A stretch of DNA of 64,000 nt from Stenotrophomonas indicatrix (GTDB lineage Bacteria; Pseudomonadota; Gammaproteobacteria; Xanthomonadales; Xanthomonadaceae), in assembly GCA_041545745.1 (NCBI GenBank), contig CP168152.1:2478001-2542000 (forward strand), read 5' to 3'. Position numbers and translations under genes: made by a program. This document shows, piece by piece, positions 7,724 through 14,711 of this stretch; the stretch's first letter is position 1; every line of letters begins with the position of its first letter. A model generated the notes under the pieces. The model did no database searches. It was not told where the DNA came from and saw only the letters and a program-made list of their open reading frames with translations.

Positions 7724-8188
7724 TCAGACCGGCAGTTCAGTGGTCTGCTTGATCCGCTGCATGGGGATTTCTGTTTTGGTGTTCTGCACCCCGGCGATCC
7801 GGTTGAGGTGCTGTATCTGGAACTGCCGGTACGCATCCAGGTCGGCCACGGCCACCCGCAGCAGGAAATCGCAGTCGCCCGCCATCAGATGGCATTCAAG
7901 CACTTCCGGGAAGGATTTGATGCTGTTGATGAAGTGATTGGTGGTGTCTTCATCCTGGCCGCGCAGCCAGACACGGACGAACACGGTGAACCCACGTCCG
8001 ATCCTGGCCGCATTCAGCAGGGCCACGTAGCGATCGATGTAGCCGCCCTCTTCCAGCAGGCGAACCCGGCGCAGGCAGGCCGACGGCGAGAGCCCCACCT
8101 GGCGGGACAGCTCCAGGTTCTGCAGGCGACCGTCGCGCTGCAGGGCGCCGAGGATGCGACGATCCAGGTTGTCGAGCTGGTACTGCAT
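7724..8188 (-). CDS. Lrp/AsnC-family transcriptional regulator
   Basis: A 154-residue protein with an N-terminal helix-turn-helix (LDRRILGALQRDGRLQNLEL, then GLSPSACLRRVRLLEEGGYI) and a C-terminal RAM ligand-binding domain (FVRVWLRGQDEDTTNHFINS, EVLECHLMAGDCDFLLRVAV). Length and layout are typical of the family. The ATG at 8188 is preceded by GTGGAA. It is divergent from azlCD with a 123-base shared intergenic region, which suggests that it controls branched-chain amino acid export, as Lrp-like regulators do in other azlCD loci. A much longer in-frame extension upstream overlaps azlC and was rejected. Confidence 0.93.
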   Translation of the reverse strand: MQYQLDNLDRRILGALQRDGRLQNLELSRQVGLSPSACLRRVRLLEEGGYIDRYVALLNAARIGRGFTVFVRVWLRGQDEDTTNHFINSIKSFPEVLECHLMAGDCDFLLRVAVADLDAYRQFQIQHLNRIAGVQNTKTEIPMQRIKQTTELPV

Positions 8189-8311
8189 GAAATTCCACTC
8201 CTGGACCGGATCACCGCATGATATTGCACATTTCACCGATCCAATGGCATCAACGCAACCCGATTTCGCGATCGGACCGTTAGCATGGGTCACCCCACTC
8301 GTTGTTGATCC

Positions 8312-9046
8312 ATGGACGCCCGAACCACCCTGCCCCTGCCTGATCCCGCCTGCGACACCGCACCACGCGCCGAATTCCTGCGCGGCCTGCGCGCCGCCGT
8401 ACCGGTGATGATCGGCTTCATTCCCTTTGCCCTGGTCCTCGGCGCCCAGGCCGCCCAGAAGGGCCTGTCGGCGCTGGAAGTGCCGCTGATGACCGGCCTC
8501 AACTTCGCTGGCGGGTCTGAATTCGCCGCGGTCGAACTGTGGACCTCGCCGCCGCACATCGCGCTGATCGTGGCGATCACCGCACTGGTCAACAGCCGCC
8601 ACCTGTTGATGGGCGCCAGCCTGGCTCCGATGCTGCAGCACCTGCCGCGCCGTCGCGTGCTGCCGGCGCTGTTCTTCATGTGCGATGAAAGCTGGGCACT
8701 GGGCGTGGCCGATGCGCGCCGTCGCGCACTGGGCTTCAGCCTGGCCTATTACCTCGGCGTATCGGCCGGCCTGTACACCGTGTGGGTGCTGTGCACCGCG
8801 CTGGGCGCGATCGTCGGCCCGCTGCTCGGCGACATCCATGCCTACGGCTTCGACATGGCCTTCCCCGCCGTATTCCTGGTGCTGCTGCGTGGCATGTGGC
8901 AAGGCATGCGCGCCGCCCGGCCATGGCTGGTCAGCCTGCTGGTGGCAGCGGGCACCTACCTGCTGGTGCCCGGCGCCTGGTACGTGGCCAGCGGCGCGCT
9001 GGCCGGTCTCGCCGCAGCCTGGCTGCTGGCGGAGAAGGACGCATGA
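8312..9046 (+). CDS. azlC: AzlC-family branched-chain amino acid exporter, large subunit
   Basis: A 244-residue membrane protein of the AzlC family. The signature region LRAAVPVMIGFIPFALVLGA, SEFAAVELW and ITALVNSRHLLMGASLAP is present, followed by FFMCDESWALGVADARRRAL and several C-terminal membrane helices. AzlC with AzlD exports branched-chain amino acids (YgaZH type in E. coli). Its stop overlaps the azlD start (ATGA), so the two subunits are coupled. The divergent Lrp-type gene is the likely regulator. Confidence 0.93.
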   Translation: MDARTTLPLPDPACDTAPRAEFLRGLRAAVPVMIGFIPFALVLGAQAAQKGLSALEVPLMTGLNFAGGSEFAAVELWTSPPHIALIVAITALVNSRHLLMGASLAPMLQHLPRRRVLPALFFMCDESWALGVADARRRALGFSLAYYLGVSAGLYTVWVLCTALGAIVGPLLGDIHAYGFDMAFPAVFLVLLRGMWQGMRAARPWLVSLLVAAGTYLLVPGAWYVASGALAGLAAAWLLAEKDA

Positions 9047-9357
9047 TCTTCAACGGCCTCATCCACTGGACCTCGGTGCTGACCATCATCCTGATGGCCG
9101 CCGCCACCTATCTCACCCGCATCATCGGTTTTCTCGCGCTGCGCAACCGCACGTTGAGCAAGCGCGCGGTGACGGTGATGGAAGCCGCCCCGGGCTGCGT
9201 GCTGATCTCGGTGATCGCCCCGGATTTCGTGGCCGACAAGCCGGCCGACCTCGCCGCGCTGGCCATCACGTTGCTGGCGGCCACGCGGCTGTCGATGCTG
9301 CCGACGGTGCTGATCGGCGTGGTATCGGCGGGTGTGCTGCGGTATGTGATGGGCTGA
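9043..9357 (+). CDS. azlD: AzlD-family branched-chain amino acid exporter, small subunit
   Basis: A 104-residue protein with about four membrane helices (TSVLTIILMAAATYLTRIIG, LAALAITLLAATRLSMLPTV, LIGVVSAGVLRYVM) and the family motif ATYLTRIIGF. It is the small partner of AzlC. Translation is coupled to azlC by a four-base ATGA overlap, and a hairpin follows the stop codon. Confidence 0.92.
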   Translation: MIFNGLIHWTSVLTIILMAAATYLTRIIGFLALRNRTLSKRAVTVMEAAPGCVLISVIAPDFVADKPADLAALAITLLAATRLSMLPTVLIGVVSAGVLRYVMG

Positions 9358-9369
9358 GCAGGATTTCCT

Positions 9370-9397
9370 GTAAGGCCGAGCCCATGTTCGGCTTTAC
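9370..9397 (+). terminator. Hairpin after azlCD, possible terminator
   Basis: A ten-base stem (GTAAGGCCGA at 9370-9379 against TCGGCTTTAC at 9388-9397, one G-T pair) with an eight-base loop starts 12 bases after the azlD stop. There is no T-run after it, so it may be only a weak or bidirectional terminator. Confidence 0.4.
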
Positions 9398-9452
9398 AGA
9401 CCATCAACGCCTGCCCTGCGACAGCCGGTCGCAGGTCCCTCCCGGCACACGC

Positions 9453-9497
9453 TTGACCTATGTCAATCCGCCCACCGCCACGGGCGCGTATCTCTAT
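9453..9497 (+). promoter_or_regulatory. FNR-type box and -10 region before the PAS/diflavin operon
   Basis: TTGACCTATGTCAA at 9453-9466 is a symmetric FNR/DNR-type site. A -10-like TATCTC begins at 9489, which places a transcription start near 9501 and the box centre at about -41.5, the class II spacing. An Fnr protein of the matching recognition class is encoded at 13924-14700. Confidence 0.65.
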
Positions 9498-9543
9498 GCA
9501 GGAACCCAATACGCCGGCGTCACCGGCATCCAAAGGACCTGCG

Positions 9544-9972
9544 ATGAGCTACACCCCCGACAACGCCCAGCTGCTCAACGCCATGCAGAACGTGATGGTG
9601 ATCTCCACCACCGACCTGCAGGGCAACATCACCTATGCCAACGACCTGTTCTGCACGCTCACCGGGTTCGCGCGCGAGGAACTGATCGGCCAGCCGCACA
9701 GCATCGTCCGTCATCCGGACGTGCCCAAGGCCGTCTACAAGGACATGTGGGACACCATCAAGGCCGGCAAGACATGGACCGGCATCGTGCCGAACCTGGG
9801 CAAGGGCGGCGTGCTTTACGTGGTCGACACCACCGTGCAGCCGCTGTTCGATGCCGATGGCAACATCACCTCGTACATCAGCATCCGCCGCGTGGTGAAC
9901 GACCTGATGCAGAACTACGACCTGGTCGAGTTCAGCAAGGAAAAGTTCGACGACGTCTACGAGGCTGCGTGA
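9544..9972 (+). CDS. Single-domain Aer-like PAS sensor protein
   Basis: A 142-residue protein consisting of one PAS domain plus a short C-terminal helix. It carries the Aer/FAD-PAS pattern: GNITYANDLFCTLTGFAREE, then IVRHPDVPKAVYKDMWDTIK, AGKTWTGIVPNLGKGG and TTVQPLFDADGNITSYISIR. No kinase, GGDEF or chemoreceptor part is attached. An AAAGGA ribosome site lies 8 bases before the ATG. The stop overlaps the GTG start of the diflavin reductase, so the pair is translationally coupled. FAD binding is inferred from similarity to the Aer PAS. It could sense redox state through, or be reduced by, its neighbour; this is inference. Confidence 0.88.
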   Translation: MSYTPDNAQLLNAMQNVMVISTTDLQGNITYANDLFCTLTGFAREELIGQPHSIVRHPDVPKAVYKDMWDTIKAGKTWTGIVPNLGKGGVLYVVDTTVQPLFDADGNITSYISIRRVVNDLMQNYDLVEFSKEKFDDVYEAA

Positions 9973-11504
9973 ACGCCGTCCCCACACGCATGCCCATCAG
10001 CCGGCTGCTGGTGGGTTTCGCCTCCGAGTCGGGCAACGCCCGCGCCCTGGCCCAGCGCCTGGGCGCGGACCCGGACCTGCAGCCGCATGGGCCGCAGGTC
10101 CTGCCGTTCAATGACATCGATGTGGCCAGCCTCGGCCACGGCGATGTGCTGCTGGCCATCTCCAGCTCGTTCGGCGACGGCGAGCCGCCAGCCAATGGCG
10201 AGCGCTTCTTCGACTCGCTGCGCCAGGCGCCCGCCCTGCCCGGCCTGCGCTACGCGGTGTTCGGCCTGGGTGATACCGGCTACCCCAGCTTCTGCGGTTT
10301 CACCAAGGCGCTGGATGCAGCGCTGAGCGAGCGTCAGGCGCAAGCACTGCTGCACCGTGTCGACGCTGATCTGGGCTACGAGCAGTTCTTCCAGCAGTGG
10401 CGGCCGGTGCTGGGTCAGGTACTGGAGGGTGATGCGGCCGCAGGCCAGGATCTGCGCCTGCAGGTGACGGCCTATGGCGAAGACAATGCCTTCAACGCCC
10501 GCATCGTCGAACGGCGACGCCTGAGCCATGGTGACCCTGCCGCCTGGCACCTGCAGCTGGACATCGCCGGCAGCGGCATGGTCTACCGGGCCGGCGACAC
10601 CCTGCATCTGGTTCCGGAAAACGATCCGGCATTGCTGCAGGCACTGGCCACCTGGTTGGGTGATTCCAGCGCCGTCGACGCCCTGCGCGACCGCGAGCTG
10701 CGCCTGCTCAGCAAGGGCGCGCTGCGCGAGCTGGCAAAGCTGGGCGGCAGCGACGTACTGAAGGGCCTGCTGAAGATCAGCCAGAAGCGCGAACTGGACG
10801 CCTACCTGCATGGCCTGGACCTGCTGGATGTGCTGCAGGACCACGCCACCCCGGACAGCGTGCCACTGGCCCGCCTGCGCGACGTCCTGTCACCACGCCT
10901 GCCCCGTGCCTATTCCATCGCCTCGCATCCGCACGATGATCAGCTGAGCCTGTGCGTGCGCGAAGTGCGCTACACCCTGCGTGGCCGCGAACGCTTCGGC
11001 ACCGCCACCGGCAGCCTGCTGCACGGCGGCGACACCGCCCGCGTGTACTGCCGCTCCAATCCGGGCTTCCACCTGCCCGACAGCGGCAACGCGCCCCTGC
11101 TGCTGGTTGGCACGGGTACCGGCATCGCCCCTCTGATGGGCCTGATGCAGGAACTGCAGGCTACCGGCGATGCACGGAAGGTCCATCTGGTGTTCGGCGA
11201 AAAGCACCGCGAGCACGACTTCCTGTACCGCGAGCAGCTGCAGGACTGGCAGGCGCGTGGCGTACTGGCTGGCCTGCACACCGCGTTTTCGCGCGATGCC
11301 GCGCAGAAGGTCTATGTGCAGCATGTGCTGCAGCAACAGGCCGCGCAGGTGCAGGATGTCCTGGCCCGTGGCGGCCACATCTACCTGTGTGGCAACAAGA
11401 GTCACCTGGAAGGCGCGGTGCGTGAAGCCATCGACGCGATCGGCGGTGACGGCGATTGGGATGCCCTGCGCGGCGAGGGCCGCACCCACTGCGAGCTGTA
11501 TTGA
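9969..11504 (+). CDS. Diflavin NADPH reductase (CysJ/flavodoxin-FNR type)
   Basis: A 511-residue soluble protein. Residues about 10-150 form a flavodoxin domain (LLVGFASESGNARALAQRLG, ISSSFGDGEPPANGERFFDS, VFGLGDTGYPSFCGF). An FAD-binding domain with insertion follows (LPRAYSIASHP, RYTLRGRERFGTATGSLLHG), then an NAD(P) domain (LLLVGTGTGIAPLMGLMQEL, VFGEKHREHDFLYREQL, YLCGNKSHLEGAVREAI) ending in an aromatic Tyr. This is the sulfite reductase alpha/P450 reductase architecture. No hemoprotein subunit lies beside it, so the electron acceptor is unknown. GTG at 9969 overlaps the PAS stop (GTGA); ATG at 9990 is the alternative start. Confidence 0.88.
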   Translation: MNAVPTRMPISRLLVGFASESGNARALAQRLGADPDLQPHGPQVLPFNDIDVASLGHGDVLLAISSSFGDGEPPANGERFFDSLRQAPALPGLRYAVFGLGDTGYPSFCGFTKALDAALSERQAQALLHRVDADLGYEQFFQQWRPVLGQVLEGDAAAGQDLRLQVTAYGEDNAFNARIVERRRLSHGDPAAWHLQLDIAGSGMVYRAGDTLHLVPENDPALLQALATWLGDSSAVDALRDRELRLLSKGALRELAKLGGSDVLKGLLKISQKRELDAYLHGLDLLDVLQDHATPDSVPLARLRDVLSPRLPRAYSIASHPHDDQLSLCVREVRYTLRGRERFGTATGSLLHGGDTARVYCRSNPGFHLPDSGNAPLLLVGTGTGIAPLMGLMQELQATGDARKVHLVFGEKHREHDFLYREQLQDWQARGVLAGLHTAFSRDAAQKVYVQHVLQQQAAQVQDVLARGGHIYLCGNKSHLEGAVREAIDAIGGDGDWDALRGEGRTHCELY

Positions 11505-11529
11505 GGGGAACCTCCTTCCACGGGGCAAT

Positions 11530-11590
11530 GCCGGCCGCTGGCCGGCTGCTCTTGGCGCTACGAAGCTGCCGGCCAGCGGCCGGCACTACC
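11530..11590. repeat. SMAG/REP element pair
   Basis: Two inverted palindromic units: GCCGGCCGCTGGCCGGC at 11530-11546 and, on the opposite strand, GCCGGCCAGCGGCCGGC at 11568-11584 running into CACTACC (GGTAGTG on the minus strand, the GTAG head of SMAG elements). It lies 26 bases after the diflavin reductase stop. Confidence 0.85.
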
Positions 11591-11628
11591 ACCGCTCCGG
11601 CGCATGGATATGCAACGCGCCAGGCTCT

Positions 11629-11651
11629 GCCGGCCAGCGGCCGGCACTACC
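11629..11651 (-). repeat. SMAG/REP single unit
   Basis: A single GTAG-headed palindrome (minus strand GGTAGTGCCGGCCGCTGGCC and on) sits just downstream, in the modC direction, of the displaced modC-tail copy. Confidence 0.85.
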
Positions 11652-11659
11652 ATCACAGG

Positions 11660-11725
11660 TCAATCGCCGACGATGCGCCCATCCACTACCCGTGCCACCT
11701 GCTGGCCGAACACCGCCACATCCTG
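11660..11725 (-). pseudogene. Displaced second copy of the modC 3' end
   Basis: These 66 bases repeat 11815-11880, the last 21 codons and stop of modC, with a handful of base changes. Read on the minus strand the copy encodes exactly the same last 21 residues (QDVAVFGQQVARVV, then DGRIVGD, stop), so every difference is synonymous. As after modC, about ten bases separate the stop from a GGTAGTGCCGG SMAG unit. It is not expressed as a gene on its own. It looks like the tail of another modC allele left behind by recombination. Confidence 0.85.
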
Positions 11726-11741
11726 ATTGAACCGTGCTTCG

Positions 11742-11806
11742 GGTAGTGCCGGTCGCTGGCCGGCTGCTCCGGATTCCGTGGTTGCCGGCCAGCGGCCGGC
11801 ACTACC
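11742..11806. repeat. SMAG/REP doublet downstream of modC
   Basis: GGTAGTGCCGGTCGCTGGCC near 11742-11764 and its inverted partner GCCGGCCAGCGGCCGGCAC ending ACTACC at 11806, with a short spacer. It starts 9 bases after the modC stop and could act as a transcript-end structure. Confidence 0.85.
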
Positions 11807-11814
11807 GCCACGCG

Positions 11815-12483
11815 TCAATCGCCGACGATTCGCCCATCCACCACCCGCGCTACCTGCTGGCCGAACACCGCCACGTCCTGCGGATCGTGGCTGATCAGCA
11901 GCAGCGGAATACCGGTTTCATCCAGCACGGTTTCCAGCTCCTGACGCAGGTGCTGGCGCAGGTCGTGGTCGAGCGCCGCGAACGGTTCGTCCAGCAGCAG
12001 CGCCTGCGGCCGCATCACCAGCGCCCGCGCCAACGCCGTACGCTGGCGCTGGCCACCGGATACCTGTGACGGCAGCAGATCCGCCACATGCTCGATACGG
12101 AACGCCTGCAACCACTGCTCCACTGCATCGACGCGGGTCCCGCGCTGCGGATTCAACCAGCCCCGCTGCAGCCCGAACGCCACGTTCTGGCGCACGCTCA
12201 GGTGCGGGAACAGCGCGTAATCCTGGAACACATATCCCAAGCGGCGACGCTGCGGTGGCAGATCAATCCCAGCACCTGCATCGAACAGCGCCTGCCCGTG
12301 GAGACGCACATGGCCATGCTCCGGGCGCAACAGGCCGGCCACCGCTTTCAGCGTCAGGCTCTTGCCGGCACCCGAGGGCCCGAACAGCACCACCTGCCGC
12401 TGCGTGCACTGCAATGCAACGTCCAGTTCGAAGGTCTGGCCGGATGCCTGCAATCGCCGCTTTACCTGCAGGTCAAGCCACAT
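11815..12483 (-). CDS. modC: Molybdate ABC transporter ATP-binding protein ModC, short form
   Basis: A 222-residue ABC ATPase with Walker A (GPSGAGKS), Q-loop (VFQDYALFPHLSV), signature (VSGGQRQRTALARAL), Walker B (ALLLDEPFAALD) and switch His (LISHDPQDV). It powers molybdate uptake with ModAB. Full-length ModC proteins have about 350 residues and a C-terminal MOP domain that binds molybdate; this one ends directly after the ATPase fold. It overlaps modB by 11 bases. The assignment to molybdate rests on modA and modB beside it. A second copy of its last 66 bases lies downstream. Confidence 0.92.
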   Translation of the reverse strand: MWLDLQVKRRLQASGQTFELDVALQCTQRQVVLFGPSGAGKSLTLKAVAGLLRPEHGHVRLHGQALFDAGAGIDLPPQRRRLGYVFQDYALFPHLSVRQNVAFGLQRGWLNPQRGTRVDAVEQWLQAFRIEHVADLLPSQVSGGQRQRTALARALVMRPQALLLDEPFAALDHDLRQHLRQELETVLDETGIPLLLISHDPQDVAVFGQQVARVVDGRIVGD

Positions 12484-13156
12484 CGCGCAGCTCCCGGCGG
12501 CGCCCGCCCACCAGCCGTGCGGCCAGCAGCAGGATCACGATGCATACCACCGACGTCAGGATCACCAGCGCATTGGCCTTGCCATCCTGCCCCGCCTGCA
12601 CGGCTTCATAGATGGCGATCGACAAGGTCTGCGTGCGGCCGGGAATGCTGCCGGCCACCATCAGCGTGGCGCCGAATTCACCCATCGCCCGTGCGAACGC
12701 CAGCAGCAGGCCAGCCAGAATCCCGCGCCAGGCCAGCGGCAGGGTAATGCGGAAGAACACCGCCGCCTCGGACACACCCAGCGTGCGTGCGGCCTGCTCC
12801 AACTGACCATCCACTTCTTCGAATGCGGCGCGTGCCGGCTTGAACACCAGCGGCAACGACGCTACCGCGGCAGCGATCACCGCCGCCTGCCAGGTAAATA
12901 CCAGATTGATACCGAACCACGACTGCAGCCAGGCACCGATCGGGCCATTGCGCCCGATCAGTACCAGCAGGTAGTAGCCCAGCACCGTCGGCGGCAGCAC
13001 CATCGGCAGGGTCAGTATCGAATCCAGCAGCTCCCGACCGGGAAAGCGCCGTCGCGCCAGCAGCGCGCCAAGTGCCACGCCTGCTACTAGATTGATCGCG
13101 GTGGCCCAGCCGGCCACCTTCAACGACAATCCCAGTGCGCTCCAGTCCAGGTCCAT
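12473..13156 (-). CDS. modB: Molybdate ABC transporter permease ModB
   Basis: A 227-residue permease with five to six membrane helices and the binding-protein-dependent transport (EAA) loop ARTLGVSEAAVFFRITLPLA, followed by LLAFARAMGEFGATLMVAGS and PGRTQTLSIAIYEAVQAG, which is the characteristic ModB region. It forms the membrane channel for molybdate. Only 3 bases separate it from modA. Confidence 0.96.
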   Translation of the reverse strand: MDLDWSALGLSLKVAGWATAINLVAGVALGALLARRRFPGRELLDSILTLPMVLPPTVLGYYLLVLIGRNGPIGAWLQSWFGINLVFTWQAAVIAAAVASLPLVFKPARAAFEEVDGQLEQAARTLGVSEAAVFFRITLPLAWRGILAGLLLAFARAMGEFGATLMVAGSIPGRTQTLSIAIYEAVQAGQDGKANALVILTSVVCIVILLLAARLVGGRRRELRDVA

Positions 13157-13159
13157 CCG

Positions 13160-13903
13160 TCAGGGCTTGCCGAACCCGTGCTTCTGCAGGATCGCCTGGC
13201 CCTGCGCCGAACGCACGAACGCTGCGAAGCGCTTGGCTTCCACCGGCTGCGTGCTGGCCTGCACCACCGCGAGCGGATAGGCGATGCGTCCGGCAACCGG
13301 AACGTCGAACGCGCGCCGCACGCGATCCGGCATCGCCTGCGCGTCGGTAGCGTAGACAAAGCCCGCATCCACCTCGCCCCGTGCCACGTAATCCAGCGAC
13401 TGCCGCACGTTCTGCGTACTGATCACCTTGCCCTGCACTGCCGGCCACAGCTTTGCGGCCTGCAGCGCACCCTGCGCGTAGCGACCCACCGGCACGCTGT
13501 CCGGGTTGCCCAGTGCAATGCGCTGCACGCCGGCACCCGCCAGATCGGCCAGTGCGCGCGGCGGCGCCTTCGCCTGCGGCGGCACCACCACCCACAGCGC
13601 GTTCACTGCGAAGACCGCACGCGTACCCGCTGCCAGCAGCTTCTGCTGCGCCGCCTGGTCCATCGTTGTTTCATCGGCCGAGGCGAACACATCCACCGGC
13701 GCGCCCCGCGCGATCTGCTGCAGCAGCACGCCGGAGGCAGCAAAGTTGAAGTCGACCTTGCTGCCCGGGTTTGCCTTCTCGTAGGCGGCGCCCAGCTCGC
13801 GGAAGCTCTCGGTCAGGCTGGATGCCGCCGACACGGTAAGGTTGCCGGCCCACGCAGGCAGCGTGACCAGCAGACCCAGAAACACCATTGCGCATCGCTT
13901 CAT
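13160..13903 (-). CDS. modA: Periplasmic molybdate-binding protein ModA
   Basis: A 247-residue protein with a Sec signal peptide (MKRCAMVFLGLLVTLPAWAG) and the ModA core: VSAASSLTESFRELGAAYEK, NFAASGVLLQQIARGAPVDV, FASADETTMDQAAQQ, GNPDSVPVGRYAQGAL and DYVARGEVDAGFVYATDAQA. It captures molybdate for ModBC. The ATG at 13903 has AGGGAG seven bases upstream; an in-frame extension upstream was rejected. It follows the fnr gene by 20 bases, so molybdate uptake is probably transcribed with the hemN-like gene and fnr, and hence under oxygen control. Confidence 0.96.
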   Translation of the reverse strand: MKRCAMVFLGLLVTLPAWAGNLTVSAASSLTESFRELGAAYEKANPGSKVDFNFAASGVLLQQIARGAPVDVFASADETTMDQAAQQKLLAAGTRAVFAVNALWVVVPPQAKAPPRALADLAGAGVQRIALGNPDSVPVGRYAQGALQAAKLWPAVQGKVISTQNVRQSLDYVARGEVDAGFVYATDAQAMPDRVRRAFDVPVAGRIAYPLAVVQASTQPVEAKRFAAFVRSAQGQAILQKHGFGKP

Positions 13904-13923
13904 CGTCGGCTCCCTGGCCAGGT

Positions 13924-14700
13924 TCAATCGGGGTCGTTCTCATCTGCGACGGCCAGCGCCGCCAACCGGTCGGGTTGCAGCAGCAGGATTTCGCGCTGCT
14001 TCACCGCAATCACGCCGTCATCGCTCAGCCGCCGCAGCACCCGGCTGGCCGTCTCCGGCGCCATCCGCAGATAGTTGGCGATCTCGGTGCGGGCCATGGT
14101 CAGGTTGAAGCGGGTCGCGGAAAAACCACGCCGTGCATAACGGGCCGACATATCCAGCAGGAACGCGGCCATCCGCTCTTCGGTGCGGTGATTGGCCGCC
14201 AGCGTGGCAACCTTGCCGATCTCCGCACTGAGCAGGCTGAACAGCTTCGCCTGCAGCCCCGGCATGCGGGTGGCCAGCAGGCTCAGCTTGGGGAACGAGA
14301 TACGGCACAGGTGCACCGTATCCAGAGCCACCGCATTGCAGGGGAAGCGTGAGCCATGAATCGCGTTGAGCCCGATCACCTCGCCCGGCAGCGCAAAGCC
14401 CAGCACCTGTTCGTTGCCCTGGCTGTCATCGACGAAGGTCTTGACCATGCCTGCGCGCACTGCCGCGATGGAATCGAAAGCCTCTCCCGCGCGGAAAATG
14501 TAGTCGCCCGCATGGAACGGCCCTACATGGTCAACCAGCACATGCAGTTCGCCCAGCGCCGTCTTGTCATAGCCCTGCGACATGCACGCATCGGAGAAGG
14601 CACAGGTGCTGCAGAAATGCAGCGCATCGCCATCATCGGCGGCGGCGGGATTCGGCGTGGTGCGGCCAGGTCTGGCCTGGGAACGCGGAGTCGAAGACAT
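13924..14700 (-). CDS. fnr: Oxygen-responsive regulator of the Fnr type
   Basis: A 258-residue Crp/Fnr-family protein. It keeps the four cysteines needed for an oxygen-labile [4Fe-4S] cluster: a CSTCAFSDAC motif (C-x2-C-x5-C) in the N-terminus and a further cysteine in FPCNAV. A cyclic-nucleotide-like beta barrel follows (IFRAGEAFDSIAAVRAGMVK, GFALPGEVIGLNAIH), and the helix-turn-helix ARTEIANYLRMAPETASRVL carries E and SR at the recognition positions that read TTGAT half-sites. The ATG at 14700 sits just before the hemN-like stop (11-base gap). TTGAT-type boxes occur at four places in this window, so the local nitrate regulon is its likely target. The DNA also allows a longer frame upstream, which overlaps the hemN-like gene. 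Confidence 0.93.
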   Translation of the reverse strand: MSSTPRSQARPGRTTPNPAAADDGDALHFCSTCAFSDACMSQGYDKTALGELHVLVDHVGPFHAGDYIFRAGEAFDSIAAVRAGMVKTFVDDSQGNEQVLGFALPGEVIGLNAIHGSRFPCNAVALDTVHLCRISFPKLSLLATRMPGLQAKLFSLLSAEIGKVATLAANHRTEERMAAFLLDMSARYARRGFSATRFNLTMARTEIANYLRMAPETASRVLRRLSDDGVIAVKQREILLLQPDRLAALAVADENDPD

Positions 14701-14711
14701 CGGGACAGCAC

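Noticed and set aside
8189..8902. N-terminal extension of the Lrp-type regulator frame to 8902
   Set aside because: It overlaps azlC on the other strand and the text before residue MQYQLDNLDR does not belong to the family; the ATG at 8188 has a ribosome site.
11520..11810. CRISPR-like spacing of repeats after the diflavin reductase
   Set aside because: The repeats are palindromic SMAG units in both orientations with unequal gaps, and two of the 'spacers' are copies of the modC tail.
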